A DNA stretch of 64,000 nt, taken from Streptomyces violaceoruber (GTDB lineage: Bacteria; Actinomycetota; Actinomycetes; Streptomycetales; Streptomycetaceae). Below are positions 26,224 through 34,594 of the stretch, piece by piece. How positions within the stretch are numbered: the first letter of the stretch is position 1; every line of letters starts with the position of its first letter. Below the pieces are notes generated by a model. It was not told the DNA's origin. It worked only from the letters and a program-made list of their open reading frames with translations, and did no database searches. The stretch covers positions 1 through 64,000 of the forward strand of contig JODI01000079.1 of NCBI GenBank assembly GCA_000720805.1, read 5' to 3'. Position numbers and translations under genes: made by a program.

Positions 26224-27273
26224 ATGAACTCCTCCTTGAAGAGCACAGCAGCGTCCGGCCGTTCCGGCATCCCTCGTACCGGCCTGGAGGCCCGGCTTGT
26301 CGCACGGCCTGACGGGTTCCCAGCTCCCGACGACTTCGAGATCACCGTGGTCACCGTCCCGGATCCGGCACCGGGCCAGGTTCTTGTCCGTAACCTGTTC
26401 ATGTCGCTCGATCCCGGCATGCTCATGTTGATGGAGGGTGAGTCCGGCCTGCCGATGCCGGGGTACGAGGTCGGTGAGGTGATGTACGGGGACGCCATCG
26501 GTGAGGTGATCGCCTCGGCGGATCCGTCACTGGGTGAAGGAGACCTGGTGGTACACCGGCTGGGCTGGCGGGAGTACGCCGTGGCCCGGGCCGGAGTGTT
26601 CCGCCGCGTCGACAAGGACGCCTACCCGACCCCCTCCATGCACCTGGGTTTCGGACTGGTCGCCTATGCCGGGCTCATGGACGCGGCGGAGCTGCGACCG
26701 GGCGACACCGTCTTTGTCTCCAGCGCGGCGGGGGCGACGGGCAGCATGGCCGGGCAGATCGCCCGGCTCAAGGGAGCGGCCCGGGTGATCGGCAGTGCCG
26801 GATCGCGGGAGAAGGTCGCCCATCTGACCGGGACGCTCGGTTTCGACGCGGCGTTCGACTATCACGACGGCCCCGTCCTGGACCGGCTGCGCGAAGCCGC
26901 TCCTGACGGTATCGACGTCTATTTCGACAACGTGGGGGGCGAGCAGCTGCGGGCCGCGATCGAGGTCATGAACGTCCATGGCCGCATCGCCGTCTGCGGA
27001 GCCCTCAACCGGCAGAGCAAGGCCGGCCCCGACGAACGCCCCGGCGACATGCTGAGCGTCCTCGGCAAACGCCTGACCATCCGTGGCTTCACCCTGTGGG
27101 ACCACCTGGAGCGGGCCGCGGAGTTCGGCACGCAGTTCCGTGGCTGGCTGCGCGAGGGATCGATCGTGTACGACGAGACGGTGATCGACGGACTGGCGAA
27201 CGCCCCGCAGGCGCTCCTCGATCTCGTCCGCGGCGAGTACACCGGGAAGACGGTGGTCCGGCTCGGGAGTTGA
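26224..27273 (+). CDS. NADPH-dependent zinc-less MDR oxidoreductase (prostaglandin/leukotriene reductase type)
   Basis: A 349-residue medium-chain reductase of the PTGR/CurA type that reduces activated double bonds of enones and quinone-like compounds. It lacks zinc ligands. Cofactor motif: VFVSSAAGATGSMAGQIARLKGAARVIGSAG; family signature: GIDVYFDNVGGEQLRAAIEVM and the tail GEYTGKTVVRLG. A MerR-type operator precedes it and a MerR gene follows 63 bases downstream, so it is likely induced by the electrophile it detoxifies. Confidence 0.9.
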   Translation: MNSSLKSTAASGRSGIPRTGLEARLVARPDGFPAPDDFEITVVTVPDPAPGQVLVRNLFMSLDPGMLMLMEGESGLPMPGYEVGEVMYGDAIGEVIASADPSLGEGDLVVHRLGWREYAVARAGVFRRVDKDAYPTPSMHLGFGLVAYAGLMDAAELRPGDTVFVSSAAGATGSMAGQIARLKGAARVIGSAGSREKVAHLTGTLGFDAAFDYHDGPVLDRLREAAPDGIDVYFDNVGGEQLRAAIEVMNVHGRIAVCGALNRQSKAGPDERPGDMLSVLGKRLTIRGFTLWDHLERAAEFGTQFRGWLREGSIVYDETVIDGLANAPQALLDLVRGEYTGKTVVRLGS

Positions 27274-27296
27274 CCCTGACGTATACGTGAAGCCTT

Positions 27297-27328
27297 ACAA
27301 CTGGCTCGGACGACAACTGGCTCGGAGG
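27297..27328. repeat. 16-bp direct repeat ending in the ribosome-binding site of the MerR gene
   Basis: ACAACTGGCTCGGA is repeated head-to-tail at 27297 and 27313. The second copy ends in GGAGG, the Shine-Dalgarno of the MerR gene. A palindrome ACGTATACGT lies just upstream (about 27278-27287). Either could be a binding site for autoregulation. Confidence 0.6.
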
Positions 27329-27336
27329 TGGCTGCG

Positions 27337-27729
27337 ATGCTGATCGGTGAACTTGCGGCGCAGGCGGGGACCACGACCCGCGCCCTGCGCTACTACGAGG
27401 AGCAGGGCCTGCTGGAGTCCGACCGGACCCGGGCGGGGTATCGCACGTACAAGCCGGGCGCGGTGGCCCGGGTCCACAACATCCGCGACCTGCTGGCGTC
27501 CGGGTTCACCGTCGAGGACGTGAAGTCGTTCGTGCGCTACCTCGACACCGATCTGCCCGATGTGTTCAAGTACTCGCCGGTGTGCGCCGACGGCTACACC
27601 GTCGGCGCGCAACGGGTCGCCGAGCTCGAGGAACGCATCGCGGCCCTCAGCAGGATGCGCGACACTCTCGTCCGTCGGATGCCCTGGCTGTCAGCGCGCG
27701 GCGACACCGCGGACGAGCGGGCCGCCTGA
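27337..27729 (+). CDS. MerR-family regulator (short, SoxR/YfmP-like)
   Basis: A 130-residue regulator: helix-turn-helix LIGELAAQAGTTTRALRYYEEQGLLESDRTRAGYRTY, then a dimerisation helix (RVAELEERIAALSRMRDTLVRRM). One cysteine (YSPVCADGYTV) lies in the effector region, which may sense thiol-reactive compounds. ATG 27337 is preceded by GGAGG at 8 bases. It sits directly after the oxidoreductase gene, whose promoter carries a MerR operator. Confidence 0.88.
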   Translation: MLIGELAAQAGTTTRALRYYEEQGLLESDRTRAGYRTYKPGAVARVHNIRDLLASGFTVEDVKSFVRYLDTDLPDVFKYSPVCADGYTVGAQRVAELEERIAALSRMRDTLVRRMPWLSARGDTADERAA

Positions 27730-28023
27730 TCCGGGCCGGTGGCGCAGCCCGCGCTCCGGTGACACCGTCACGGACCTTTCAGGCGGAAACGCCTGGGATA
27801 CCGACGGTCGCTGAGACGTCGGGTAAGGGAATCGTGAGTTTCCTGCGCGCAGGCCGCACGGGACAGCCGACGGCGCCCCGATCCCGGCGGACAGCCGTGC
27901 AGGCCGGACGATAAGGTCGGGCCCTACGATGAGGTCACCCCCACGCTTTCCACCGAAACCTGACGGCGACATGGTGAGAGCGACGCCTCTACCGACGACG
28001 AGACGACCTGCGAAGGACCTGAA

Positions 28024-28845
28024 GTGAATATCCGCTCCCTCACTAGAGGCGACGGCGTGGTGATCGGAGCAGCGGTATTGCTGTTGATCGCGTCGTTCCT
28101 CGACATCTACTCGGCCGACGGAGCCCCGGACAGCTACGACTTCCCCAACGCCTGGGCAAGCGGTCCGGTCCTGATGGGTGTCGTGCTGGCGGGCATCTTC
28201 GGCGCCGCGCTCGTCGTCCTGTCCCGGGGCCTGCCCCAGATGCCGAAGCCGCTCGGCCTCGATCTCGGCCAGTTCGGGGTCGCGTTGACGGTCTTCGCCG
28301 CGTGGAGCGCGCTCGGGAACGTCTTCGACCCGGCCGGCGGCTTCGACAACATGCCGGGCGTCGACAACGACAGCCTGAACGCCGGCGTCGGTCTGATCCT
28401 GATGCTGATCGCCACCCTGGTCATGGCGGCCGCGGCCGTCGCCGGTCCTCTCGTCCCGGCCCTGAAGGGCGCCCTCGTCCCCGCCCCCAAGCCCGCCGCC
28501 CCGCAGCCCTACGGCGCCCAGCCCCCCGGTGGTTACGGCTACCCGGGCGCCCCGCAGCCGGGTCAGCCCTACGGCGGTCAGCCGCAGCCGGGTCAGCCCT
28601 ACGGCGCCCACCCGCAGCAGGCGCAGGCCCCCCAGCCGCCGGCGCAGGAGTTCTCGCCGTTCTGGTTCGCCGTACCGGTGCCGCGTCCGCTGTTCGCGGA
28701 GGACGGTTCGACGGCGCCGATCGCCGAACTCGCCCCCGGTACCTGGTACCTCGCGGTCGAGCAGCGCGGTCAGGCGCTGGTCGCGCAGACGCAGGACGGT
28801 CGCCGTGGCGTGCTGCAGGACACCAGCGGGATCCAGCGCGGCTGA
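28024..28845 (+). CDS. Membrane protein with four helices and a proline/glycine-rich tail (DUF5336-like)
   Basis: A 273-residue protein of unknown function. Four hydrophobic segments occur in residues 10-150 (VVIGAAVLLLIASFLDIY, VLMGVVLAGIFGAALVVLS, FGVALTVFAAWSALGN, VGLILMLIATLVMAAAAVAG). A Pro/Gln/Gly/Tyr repeat region (QPYGAQPPGGYGYPG, PQPGQPYGG) follows and then a compact C-terminal segment (WYLAVEQRGQALVAQTQDGRRGVL). GTG 28024 follows GAAGGACCTG. A hairpin terminator lies 50 bases after the stop. Confidence 0.72.
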   Translation: MNIRSLTRGDGVVIGAAVLLLIASFLDIYSADGAPDSYDFPNAWASGPVLMGVVLAGIFGAALVVLSRGLPQMPKPLGLDLGQFGVALTVFAAWSALGNVFDPAGGFDNMPGVDNDSLNAGVGLILMLIATLVMAAAAVAGPLVPALKGALVPAPKPAAPQPYGAQPPGGYGYPGAPQPGQPYGGQPQPGQPYGAHPQQAQAPQPPAQEFSPFWFAVPVPRPLFAEDGSTAPIAELAPGTWYLAVEQRGQALVAQTQDGRRGVLQDTSGIQRG

Positions 28846-28894
28846 GGAAAGCGGGTCCGCCGGTCAGCGGAGCAGCGGGTCTGTCGACGCGTGT

Positions 28895-28926
28895 ACGGCC
28901 CCTCGCCCTTCCGGGCGGGGGGCCGT
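28895..28926. terminator. Hairpin terminator
   Basis: ACGGCCCCTCGCCC and GGGCGGGGGGCCGT pair around TTCC in a long GC stem, with one T-G pair and the rest Watson-Crick. It ends the membrane-protein gene at 28024-28845. Confidence 0.8.
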
Positions 28927-28949
28927 TGTCGTACAGTCGCAGCCCGTGA

Positions 28950-28974
28950 CTGACGTGACGTCAGAACCCGGTTC
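28950..28974. promoter_or_regulatory. Two abutting palindromes before the LLM oxidoreductase gene
   Basis: CTGACGTGACGTCAG is a perfect 15-base palindrome (28950-28964) and GAACCCGGTTC an 11-base one (28964-28974) sharing one base. They lie 18-43 bases before the ATG, over the expected promoter. The second has AAC/GTT arms but with the wrong spacing for a KstR box. Binding protein unknown. Confidence 0.5.
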
Positions 28975-28992
28975 GGGCATTTTGGAGGGCGT

Positions 28993-30003
28993 ATGCGGCT
29001 CGGGCTCGCACTCGGCTACTGGGGCCGCGGTCCCGGCGCGGACCATGTGACGCTGGCGCGGGAGGCGGAGCGGCTCGGCTACGACTCCGTGTGGACCGCC
29101 GAGTCCTGGGGCTCGGACGCGTTCACCCCGCTCACCTGGATCGCCGCGCAGACCTCGAGGATCAGACTGGGTACGGCGGTTGCCCAGATGGCGGCCCGGT
29201 CCCCGACCACCACCGCCATGCACGCCCTCACTCTGGACCATCTCTCCGGCGGCCGGATGATGCTGGGGCTCGGCCTGTCCGGCCCGCAGGTGGTCGAGGG
29301 CTGGTACGGGCGGCCGTTCCCCAAGTCGCCGCTGACCGCGACCCGGGAGTACGTCGACGTCGTGCGGCAGGTGCTGCGGCGCGAGGCGCCGGTGGAACTG
29401 GACGGACGTTTCCACCCCCTCCCCTATCGCGGCCCGGACGCCACGGGACTGGGCAAACCCCTCAAGTCCATCACCCACCCCCTGCGCTCCACGCTCCCCG
29501 TCCTGCTCGGCGCGGAGGGCCCGAAGAACGTGGCCCAGACGACCCGGATCGCGGACGGCTGGCTGCCGCTGTACTGGTCACCGACCCGCCCCGAGGCGTA
29601 CGGCGACGCGGTGGGCGATCTCCCGGACGGCTTCCTGGTCGCGCCCATGGCCCAGGTCCGGGTCTGCGACGACGTCTCGGAAGGGCTGCTGCCCGTCAAG
29701 GCGATGCTCGGCTTCTACATCGGCGGGATGGGCCACGCGGCCCGCAACTTCCACGCCGATCTCATGGGGCGCATGGGGTACGAGGAGCAGGCCCGGCGGA
29801 TCCAGGAGCTGTTCCTGTCCGGCCGCCGCGAGGAGGCCGTGCTCGCCGTACCGGACGCCTTCGCCGACGAGATCTCGCTGGTCGGTCCGCGTGAACGCAT
29901 CGCCGAACGGCTGGAGTCGTGGCGCAAGGGCCCGGTGACGGACCTGCTGGCGCTGGCACCGGACCCGCGGACCCTGCGGGTGCTGGCGGAGCTCAACTCC
30001 TAG
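28993..30003 (+). CDS. LLM-class F420-dependent oxidoreductase (Rv3520c-like)
   Basis: A 336-residue luciferase-like monooxygenase-family TIM barrel, expected to use coenzyme F420. Hallmarks are LGLALGYWG at the N-terminus, GYDSVWTAESWGSDAFTPL, IRLGTAVAQM, and LSGGRMMLGLGLSGPQVVEGWYGRP. The long form with PLKSITHPLR resembles a mycobacterial subgroup that includes Rv3520c, which lies in the cholesterol gene region of M. tuberculosis; I recall this from memory. TTTTGGAGGGCGT gives a good ribosome-binding site. Two palindromes precede it. It is convergent with the next gene. Confidence 0.88.
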   Translation: MRLGLALGYWGRGPGADHVTLAREAERLGYDSVWTAESWGSDAFTPLTWIAAQTSRIRLGTAVAQMAARSPTTTAMHALTLDHLSGGRMMLGLGLSGPQVVEGWYGRPFPKSPLTATREYVDVVRQVLRREAPVELDGRFHPLPYRGPDATGLGKPLKSITHPLRSTLPVLLGAEGPKNVAQTTRIADGWLPLYWSPTRPEAYGDAVGDLPDGFLVAPMAQVRVCDDVSEGLLPVKAMLGFYIGGMGHAARNFHADLMGRMGYEEQARRIQELFLSGRREEAVLAVPDAFADEISLVGPRERIAERLESWRKGPVTDLLALAPDPRTLRVLAELNS

Positions 30004-30015
30004 GGCCGCGGGCGT

Positions 30016-30792
30016 TCAGTGGAAGACGGACACCGGGTCCAGCGTCAGCTCCCCCGTCGCACCGTTCCAGACGCGCACCCGGCCGAGGCAGGTGGCCGGG
30101 AACTCGCCCTCCGCGTAGTCCTCGACCCGGAACTCCTCGCGGACCCAGTTTTCCCTGCAGGTGATCCTCACTCGCGCGGGCGTCTCGCCCGGCCCGTAGC
30201 GGGCCTGCAGCACCACGCCGCCACCGTCCGCCCGGCGGGCCGTGAACAGGCCGGTCACCAGCACGAAATCCGATCGCACGGCGGTCAGCGGGGCCTTCGC
30301 CCCGTCCGGCGCGGTCCGCAGCGTCCTGGCGAGCGCCCGGTTGGTGTCCAGCCGCCCGGTGGCGAGGTCGGCGTCCACCACCCAGTCCCGTGCCCGCAGC
30401 TTCTCCATGATCAGGCTCAGCGCCTTCATGGGGGTGTTCTGCTCCAGGTACTCGACCACGCGTTCCTTGGTCGCGTCGTGCCGCACGTCGCCGCCGCCGG
30501 TGCCGAACCGGGCGAACATCCCCAGCCCGCGCACGGTGGCGACCTTGTCGGCGACCGCCATCTCCCCGGCGTTGGGGATGCCGTGCGTGTCGGCGATGTC
30601 CTTGACCCACGTCTCGTTGACGTAGATGCACATGCCGGAGATCACCGGCCGGTCACCCCGGCGCCGTCCCCGCGGCAGCCCCCAGCCCGCCACGGCGTGC
30701 TGGAGCAGCACGCCCAGGCACGCCGCCGTGACGGCCCACACGGCCATCCACGGCCACCAAAGGCTCCACCACTGACTGTCAATGACACCCAC
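30016..30792 (-). CDS. Conserved hypothetical membrane-anchored protein, third gene of VWA operon
   Basis: A 258-residue protein I do not recognise. One hydrophobic segment at about residues 10-32 (WPWMAVWAVTAACLGVLLQHAVAG) anchors it; the rest is a mixed alpha/beta domain with ISGMCIYVNETWVKDIADTHGI near the start and two further cysteines. The GTG start at 30792 lies inside the end of the VWA gene (14-base overlap), so the two are coupled. Partner of the two extracellular binding-protein-like proteins by position. Confidence 0.72.
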   Translation of the reverse strand: MGVIDSQWWSLWWPWMAVWAVTAACLGVLLQHAVAGWGLPRGRRRGDRPVISGMCIYVNETWVKDIADTHGIPNAGEMAVADKVATVRGLGMFARFGTGGGDVRHDATKERVVEYLEQNTPMKALSLIMEKLRARDWVVDADLATGRLDTNRALARTLRTAPDGAKAPLTAVRSDFVLVTGLFTARRADGGGVVLQARYGPGETPARVRITCRENWVREEFRVEDYAEGEFPATCLGRVRVWNGATGELTLDPVSVFH

Positions 30793-32356
30793 GGATCTCC
30801 TTGAACGCGTCGGAGAGCGAGGAACGGTCGGCGTCGACCACGCGGCCGCCGGTCGCCGCGGCCGCCCTGCGCAGGGCGGCTACGTCGGCCTCGCCGAAAT
30901 GGACGGCGAAGGTGGGCACTTCGCGGGCGTCGGCCCCGAGCCCGCGGTACCGGCGCAGGAACTCCTCGTAGCCGAGCCCCGCGTTGTTCTCGCCGTCCGT
31001 CATCAGCACGACGGAGACGGGTCGTTCGGGCTCGTCGCGTACGGCCTCGGCGGCGACCCGGTAGCCCTCGTCGAGGGCGGACCAGACGGCGGTGGAGTCG
31101 TCGAAGCCGCCGTCCGCCACGATCCTGTCGAGGGTACGCAGGTCGCCGTCACCGCGGACGGTCACCGTGCGCTCCTCCAGCACTCGCCCGCCGAAGCGGA
31201 CCACCGTCAGCCGTTCCCCCCGGTAGAAGCGGGCGAACTTGCCGGTGGAGGTGGGGTCGGCGCCGCTGAGCCCGGCGAACGCGGCCCGCAGGCCGGCGAT
31301 CCGGGTTCCGCGCATCGAGCCGGAGAAGTCGAGCAGGAACACCACCTGGTCGGCGGTGTGCCGGGCGGGGTCCCCGTAGTCGGCGACCAGCCGTTCCACG
31401 ACCGGCAGCCGGTCGGGGAAGGACAGCGCGTTGCCGACCGCCGCCCGAAGCGGCCGGGCCGGCCGCACGTCCTGGTTCACCGGGCGCCGCCAGGTGCGCT
31501 CCATCAGCTCGCGCTGTACGTCGGCCCCGAGCAGCCAGTCGACCACCTTGCGGTACGCGGGCCGCTCCCGGGTGTTGAGCAGGAGCAGCGGGAAGTCGGA
31601 CAGCACCATGCCGTCCTCGGGGTGGACGATCTCCAGGGGCGCGCGCGGCTTCCCCGTGGCGTTCAGTGACAGCAGTTCGGACTCGTGGGCGATCAGTGCG
31701 TCGGCCCGGTCCTGATGGTCCAGGTACGTGTCGACCAGGTCGCGGGAGCTCGCGCCGGTGATGGTCTGGCCGGAGCGGAAGCCGCGCAACCGGTCGCAGG
31801 ACACGTCCTGTTCGCGCAGTGCGCTGCCGGTCGCGGCGGCAGCGGTGGCGACGCCGACCAGGGCCGCCCGCCCGGTGTCGCTGGTGCGCGGGTCGGCCAT
31901 CCCGAAGCGTACGGTGCCGTCGGCGGCGGCGTCCGCGATGTCCGCCCACGAGAGGTGGCCGCCGGGCACGCGGGACCGCAGGGTGCGCGCGGCCTCGGGG
32001 GTGAGGCCGACCACCACGGGAGAGCGCATGATCGCGGTCGACTCGGGCCGGGCCGCGGTGCCGCCGGACTCCTGGAGCCGCAGCAGGTACGAGCGGTCGG
32101 AGGCGGGCCAGGCCAGGTCGTACCGCGTGCCCCGCGCCTCGGAGAGGTCCGCTGTCGCCTTGTACTCGATGTCCAGCCGGACCCCCGTTTCCTCCTCCAG
32201 CTCGCCCAACAACGGTTGCAGATCGGCGAGTTCGGGGCTGGCCAGGACCCGCAGGGTGACGTCCTCCTGGTTCCGCGTGCAGGAGGCGAGGGCGGCGAGC
32301 AGGGTCAGGGCGAGACAGGCGGTGAGAACAGGCGCGTATCGCCCCCCGGGCCTCAT
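30779..32356 (-). CDS. Lipoprotein: substrate-binding-like domain fused to VWA domain
   Basis: A 525-residue extracellular lipoprotein. The signal peptide ends in the lipobox LAALASC (Cys about 26). Residues 35-305 look like a type 2 periplasmic-binding fold (VTLRVLASPELADLQPLLGELEEETGV, AGASSRDLVDTYL, SDFPLLLLNTRERPAYRKVVDWLLG). Residues about 335-520 are a von Willebrand A domain with an intact MIDAS (DFSGSM, then a later T and D in VLMTDGENN). This actinobacterial fusion has no known substrate. ATGA overlap with the preceding gene and a 14-base overlap with the following one make a tight operon. Confidence 0.85.
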   Translation of the reverse strand: MRPGGRYAPVLTACLALTLLAALASCTRNQEDVTLRVLASPELADLQPLLGELEEETGVRLDIEYKATADLSEARGTRYDLAWPASDRSYLLRLQESGGTAARPESTAIMRSPVVVGLTPEAARTLRSRVPGGHLSWADIADAAADGTVRFGMADPRTSDTGRAALVGVATAAAATGSALREQDVSCDRLRGFRSGQTITGASSRDLVDTYLDHQDRADALIAHESELLSLNATGKPRAPLEIVHPEDGMVLSDFPLLLLNTRERPAYRKVVDWLLGADVQRELMERTWRRPVNQDVRPARPLRAAVGNALSFPDRLPVVERLVADYGDPARHTADQVVFLLDFSGSMRGTRIAGLRAAFAGLSGADPTSTGKFARFYRGERLTVVRFGGRVLEERTVTVRGDGDLRTLDRIVADGGFDDSTAVWSALDEGYRVAAEAVRDEPERPVSVVLMTDGENNAGLGYEEFLRRYRGLGADAREVPTFAVHFGEADVAALRRAAAATGGRVVDADRSSLSDAFKEIRGCH

Positions 32357-33753
32357 GGGGCGTCCAGTACGGGCGGCGGGCAGTTGCCCACGTAGTTGAT
32401 GATCTCCTGCAGGACGTCCAGTTCGGGTTCGTACACCTTGGTCTGGTCGCGGTTCGGTGTCGGGACCTGTATGCCGTGATCGCCCAGGTAGGAGTTGAGC
32501 TGCTCACTGGTGCCGTCCTCGCCGGAGGAGCGGACCCGGAAGCCCAGCTCGATCGCTCGCCGCCGCAGTTCGGGGTCCCTCTCGATCAGGTCGACCAGCC
32601 TGTCGCCCTTGCCGCTGAGCGAGATGAGCTGCGGCTCGGTGAGGGCGTAGGGGGTGGGATAGAGCAGCACGCGGCTGGTGTCCTGGCGGTGGTGTGCGCG
32701 CTCGTAGTCGATCTGGTGGGTCAGGTACTGGTGCTCGTAGATCAGGGAGATGGGTGCGATGCTCTCGCCCAGATCGGAGAGGTAGCTCTCGGCCTGCTCG
32801 TCGGCCCACATGCCCTGGACGTCGATGAGGGGTTTGATCCGGCGGGCGACGTCCAGGGCCTGTTGGGCCGCCTTCTTCCGGTCCGTCTGGCCCGCGCCCG
32901 GTGTGCTGCCGCGGTTCTTCACGAAGGCGAGGATGCTCAGGTAGGTGCCCGCCGCGTTGGACTCGCAGACGTTGGAGGTGCGGACCAGGACGCGGCCGCT
33001 GTTGCTGTGGGTCCCGTTCTCGTCGAAGCCGATGCCGTTCCAGGTGTCGATCCGCTCGAGCGTGCCGTCCCCGTCCTGGTCGGCGGTGTCCGGTCCGTCG
33101 TCTTCCTGTCCGTCGTCGTCCCTGCCGTCGTCGTCCCTGCCGTCGTCGTCCCGTCCGTCGTCGTCCCGTCCGTCGTCGTCCCTGCCGTCGAGCAGGCGCG
33201 TGAACTTCTCCATGTCGAGGTCGTAGTAGAGCGTCCGGCCGCCGCCGGGGGCCGGCTGCGGGCTGGCCGCGCCGGCCCGGACCAGGGTCTCGGCGTAGTC
33301 CCGGAAGGTGCCGAGGACCAGCGGGCTGACGAAGGGCCGTACCGAACGCACCGAGCGGTCCTGCCGGTCGAGGATCAGCTTGGCCGCGGGCTGGCCCGAC
33401 GGGAAGACGACATCCATGCCGCGCAGGGACTGGGTGGCGATGCCCCGGGAGCCGAGCCGGTGGATGTCGACCCGTAAGCCGTGCTTCAGCAGCAGGCGCC
33501 GCACCTCGGGGTCCCTGAAGTAGTCGGACTTGGAGGCCATCCGGGCCTCGACGGTGGTGACGATCTCGAACGGCCTCAGCGCGTTGCCCGACAGGAGCAG
33601 CGAGATCAGCCCGGTCAGGGCCAGCGGGAGCGCGACGACCACGCGCCTCGGTAATCGCCGCCGTTCCCGGTGACGGGTGGCCAGTCTCGGTTCCGCGAGG
33701 GGGCGCGGGGTCTCGGGGGCGGACGTGGCGTGAGGTCTGTCTGTGTCGGACAC
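32353..33753 (-). CDS. Membrane-anchored substrate-binding-like protein with acidic repeat
   Basis: A 466-residue protein: Arg-rich cytoplasmic N-terminus, one membrane helix at about residues 37-58 (VVVALPLALTGLISLLLSGNAL), then an extracellular domain with binding-protein character (DYFRDPEVRRLLLKHGLRVDIHRLGSRGIA, TPYALTEPQLISLS, EIINYVGNCPPP). In its middle is an acidic repeat, GRDDD five times, then TADQDGDGTLE, which may bind calcium. GTG 33753 follows AGGAGAG. First gene of the VWA operon; its stop overlaps the lipoprotein start (ATGA). Confidence 0.8.
   Translation of the reverse strand: MSDTDRPHATSAPETPRPLAEPRLATRHRERRRLPRRVVVALPLALTGLISLLLSGNALRPFEIVTTVEARMASKSDYFRDPEVRRLLLKHGLRVDIHRLGSRGIATQSLRGMDVVFPSGQPAAKLILDRQDRSVRSVRPFVSPLVLGTFRDYAETLVRAGAASPQPAPGGGRTLYYDLDMEKFTRLLDGRDDDGRDDDGRDDDGRDDDGRDDDGQEDDGPDTADQDGDGTLERIDTWNGIGFDENGTHSNSGRVLVRTSNVCESNAAGTYLSILAFVKNRGSTPGAGQTDRKKAAQQALDVARRIKPLIDVQGMWADEQAESYLSDLGESIAPISLIYEHQYLTHQIDYERAHHRQDTSRVLLYPTPYALTEPQLISLSGKGDRLVDLIERDPELRRRAIELGFRVRSSGEDGTSEQLNSYLGDHGIQVPTPNRDQTKVYEPELDVLQEIINYVGNCPPPVLDAP
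33108..33190. repeat. Five 15-bp coding tandem repeats (GRDDD)
   Basis: Five to six 15-base units of CCGTCGTCGTCCCTG / CCGTCGTCGTCCCGT type encode RDDDG on the minus strand. All unit lengths keep frame, so copy number may vary. Located in the extracellular part of the membrane-anchored protein. Confidence 0.88.
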
Positions 33754-33955
33754 CGGCTCTCCTGCCTCTCCCGGGGGCTGGAGCATGAGCCACCATGCTC
33801 AACACCGGGCAACGGCAAAGTGAAGCATGAATGGACAGCGCTAGAAAGGGAGTTGCAGTCCCGTCGGTCTCCGGCCGGGTACCGGTCCCGGGGCGGCCCG
33901 AGGGCGCCGGACACGGCCCTGGTTTCAAACAGGGATTCGGGGCCATCCGATAGAC

Positions 33956-34594
33956 ATGTCTCGATATCGCAGTGGCTCCAACTCCGCGGGCACGGTCATC
34001 GCCGTCGTCGCGGACATCATGGCAGTCATCCTCGGACTGTGGATCCTGATGTACCTCCTGGACGCCAACCGGGCCAACGACCTGGTCCAGTTCGTCCACC
34101 ACGCGGCCAACTGGCTCGCCGGCTGGTCACGCGACCTGTTCACCTTCGACGAGGCCTGGGCGCGAGTCGTCGCGGGCTACGGTCTGGCCGCGGTCGTCTA
34201 CCTCTTCATCGGCCACGCAATCGCCAACCGCGTCCACCGCCCGGACCCCACCACCCACGAGACAGCCAACCCGCTCGCCGGCTGGTCACGCGACCCGGGG
34301 GTCCGGGGGGAACCCCCGGAGAGCACAGCACCTTCGACGAGGCCTGGGCGCGAGTCGTCGCGGGCTACGGTCTGGCCGCGGTCGTCTACCTCTTCATCGG
34401 CCACGCAATCGCCAACCGCGTCCACCGTCCGTCAGTCGCAGCAGTCCGGGTCCAGGCCCCTGGGCAGTCGGGCGCCGCTGAAGACCGAGCAGGTCGCCTC
34501 GTCGCCGCCGAGTGCGGCGACGGCGAGGAGGAGTGAGCCGGCCGTCCAGGTGGTCAGTTCGCGGGGCCAGACGGCCTTGTCGTCGAAGACGTAG
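33956..34594 (+). pseudogene. Small membrane-protein gene, partly duplicated and frameshifted
   Basis: The first 96 codons encode a two-helix membrane protein (SAGTVIAVVADIMAVILGLWILMYLLDANR, then a second helix in RVVAGYGLAAVVYLFIGHAI). The 3' part is a second, tandem copy of bases 34114-34239 (34273-34427), but that copy holds a palindromic insertion that shifts frame, so the remaining 116 residues are low-quality Ser/Arg-rich sequence running antisense through the end of the neighbouring gene. A working ancestor would have ended soon after VHRP. ATG 33956 is 2 bases after TAGA, probably leaderless. Function unknown; the open frame may still be expressed. Confidence 0.65.
34114..34427. repeat. 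159-bp-period tandem duplication with palindromic insert in second copy
   Basis: Bases 34114-34239 recur at 34273-34427 with almost complete identity. In copy two the five bases CTGTT are replaced by 34 bases that include GGGGGTCC and GGAACCCCC arms, a REP-like palindrome, giving a net +29 bases. The duplication itself keeps frame (159 bases); the insert breaks it. Confidence 0.9.

Noticed and set aside
28964..28974. GAACCCGGTTC as a fifth KstR box
   Set aside because: The AAC and GTT arms are separated by three bases, not two, and the outer T and A are missing.
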